Below, in pieces: positions 6,233 through 6,921 of a stretch of DNA of 6,921 bases; position 1 is the first letter of the stretch; the number at the start of each line of letters is the position of its first letter. Below the pieces are notes generated by a model. That model saw nothing but the letters and a program-made list of their open reading frames with translations, ran no database searches and was not told the DNA's origin. The stretch covers positions 1 to 6,921 of the forward strand of contig JBGTIS010000123.1 in NCBI GenBank assembly GCA_041745535.1, given 5' to 3'. The stretch comes from JBGTIS01 sp041745535 (GTDB taxonomy: Bacteria; Bacteroidota; Bacteroidia; Cytophagales; Cyclobacteriaceae). Position numbers and translations under genes: made by a program.

Positions 6233-6325
6233 TGTATTATATCATTAGAGCGAATCTAACAAATTATTGATATTTTTGAAAGCATTATTGGCTACATGGG
6301 TGTACACTTCTGTAGTTTTGCTAGA

Positions 6326-6341
6326 TCGGACCGCCGACGCG
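6326..6341. repeat. 16-nt GC-rich insert B (in recombinase, before catalytic Tyr)
   Basis: Plus strand TCGGACCGCCGACGCG. It sits between the codons of the S and SSKTTE parts of the usual GHSSSKTTE motif. It is TCGG, loop ACCG, CCGA, then CGCG: a mini-stem plus CG tail like inserts A and C, but different in sequence and two bases longer. Confidence 0.6.
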
Positions 6342-6866
6342 GCTGTGCCCCATTAAAGATTGAATGTACCGTAAATCCGTACCCTGTTCTAACAAATGCG
6401 TAGCAAAAGAATGCCGTAACATATGGGGCGTTACTCTTTTTTGTATACCTGCCCAACGAGTTGCCCGCTTTACAACTTTCAAAACACTGGCGGGCGAATA
6501 CTTCCCTCCCTGCTCTCCTTCAAACAAATATTCTTTGGGGCGATATTGCTTGTAATATGCCCTGAGGGAATGCAGTACATTTTCCCCTAATAAAGTATAC
6601 CTATCTTTATTGCCCTTTCCCTGCACTACTTTTATCAACATGCGCTGGCTGTCAATATCCACAATTTTCAAATTGAGCAATTCCCCCCGCCGTAAGCCGG
6701 CCGAATATAACAGGCTAATTATACATCGGTGTTTCAGGTTTTTTGTCATCTGTATCATCCGCTTAATTTCTTCTTTGCTCAGTACTTCCGGCAATTTTTC
6801 TTGCTTGCGCGGACGTTCTATACTGTAAAATCGGTTGGGCATGCCCATCACTACTTCATAGTAGAA

Positions 6867-6880
6867 TCCGGCGTGGAACG
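6867..6880. repeat. 14-nt GC-rich insert C (in recombinase, N-terminal side)
   Basis: Plus strand TCCGGCGTGGAACG: TCC, 5-nt loop, GGA, ACG. It interrupts the usual NAIKFYYE motif exactly between K and F. It matches insert A in 12 of 14 positions, in an unrelated gene 3 kb away. Confidence 0.7.
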
Positions 6881-6921
6881 CTTTATGGCATTCACTGCCT
6901 GATTTAAGTAAGAACCTGATT

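Larger units (their letters stand above)
6245..6921 (-). pseudogene. Tyrosine recombinase (phage-integrase family), broken twice and cut by the window edge
   Basis: The family reading spans three frames. From the window end to 6881 it gives SGSYLNQAVNAIK; a 14-nt insert (6867-6880) follows, then FYYEVVMGMPNRFYSIERPR and on through SAGLRRGEL (first catalytic Arg), GKGNKDR (Lys), TPHMLRHSFATHLLE (HxxR) and LMGHS (second His). A 16-nt insert (6326-6341) breaks the frame again, after which SSKTTEVYTHVANNAF carries the catalytic Tyr, ending NNLLDSL at the TAA at 6245-6247. All catalytic residues can be read if both inserts are ignored; as it stands the protein ends before the Tyr and is presumably inactive. 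The spacing between YLFEGEQGGKYS and KRATRWAGI is Xer-like: the extra helix typical of integron IntI proteins is missing. It points toward the cassettes. The N-terminal DNA-binding part lies beyond the window. Confidence 0.88.

Noticed and set aside
6326..6880. The GC-rich inserts as translational bypass elements that ribosomes skip
   Set aside because: No matching take-off and landing codons flank the inserts, and the genes carry other lesions; simple disruption is more likely.

Overview
The window most resembles a Bacteroidota chromosome, perhaps a Chitinophagaceae- or Sphingobacteriia-like lineage. The reasons are AT-rich intergenic DNA without clear Shine-Dalgarno sequences, a TAnnTTTG-type -7 box, and a PD-(D/E)XK Rpn-type 'transposase' and tyrosine recombinase of the kinds common in that phylum. 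No rRNA, tRNA or CRISPR is visible.

Layout. Positions 1-747 (+) hold the C-terminal part of a TldD-like metalloprotease. It converges on 899-1912 (-), an intact zinc-independent MDR-family alcohol dehydrogenase/quinone-reductase-like gene. Divergent from that gene is a decayed fragment of an AraC-type regulator (about 1977-2103, +). All remaining genes lie on the minus strand. They are a DinB-like protein (2103-2582), a GC-richer non-coding or relic island (about 2770-3060), a secreted SnoaL/NTF2-like protein (3079-3519), a broken Rpn-family nuclease (3656-4497), a frameshifted berberine-bridge-type FAD oxidase (4727-6110) and a broken tyrosine recombinase running off the right edge (6245-6921).

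Main interpretation. The segment from the recombinase down to the SnoaL gene looks like an integron-style cassette array. In minus-strand reading order it is recombinase, boundary GTT, FAD oxidase, attC-like hairpin, Rpn gene, attC-like hairpin, SnoaL gene. The two attC-like sites are about 85-95 nt long. Each starts with an AAC-ending box, ends with a GTT core, and contains nested complementary boxes. The box opening each site is complementary not to its neighbour but to the bases just after the GTT that starts its own cassette: 13 of 13 bases for the oxidase cassette, and 14 of 15 bases (core triplet and one flanking base included) for the Rpn cassette. A circularised integron cassette predicts exactly that. 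The recombinase lacks the extra internal segment typical of integron integrases and points the same way as the cassettes, so if the array is real it is not a textbook integron.

Second pattern. Three reading frames (the Rpn gene once, the recombinase twice) are broken by 14-16 nt GC-rich insertions that can be cut out by eye to restore the family sequence. Two of the inserts match at 12 of 14 bases in unrelated genes, and all three form a mini-hairpin followed by a short CG-containing tail. They look like a miniature GC-rich insertion family, comparable in concept to mitochondrial GC clusters. The region therefore seems to be a decaying accessory locus: only the dehydrogenase, DinB-like and SnoaL-like genes are intact.
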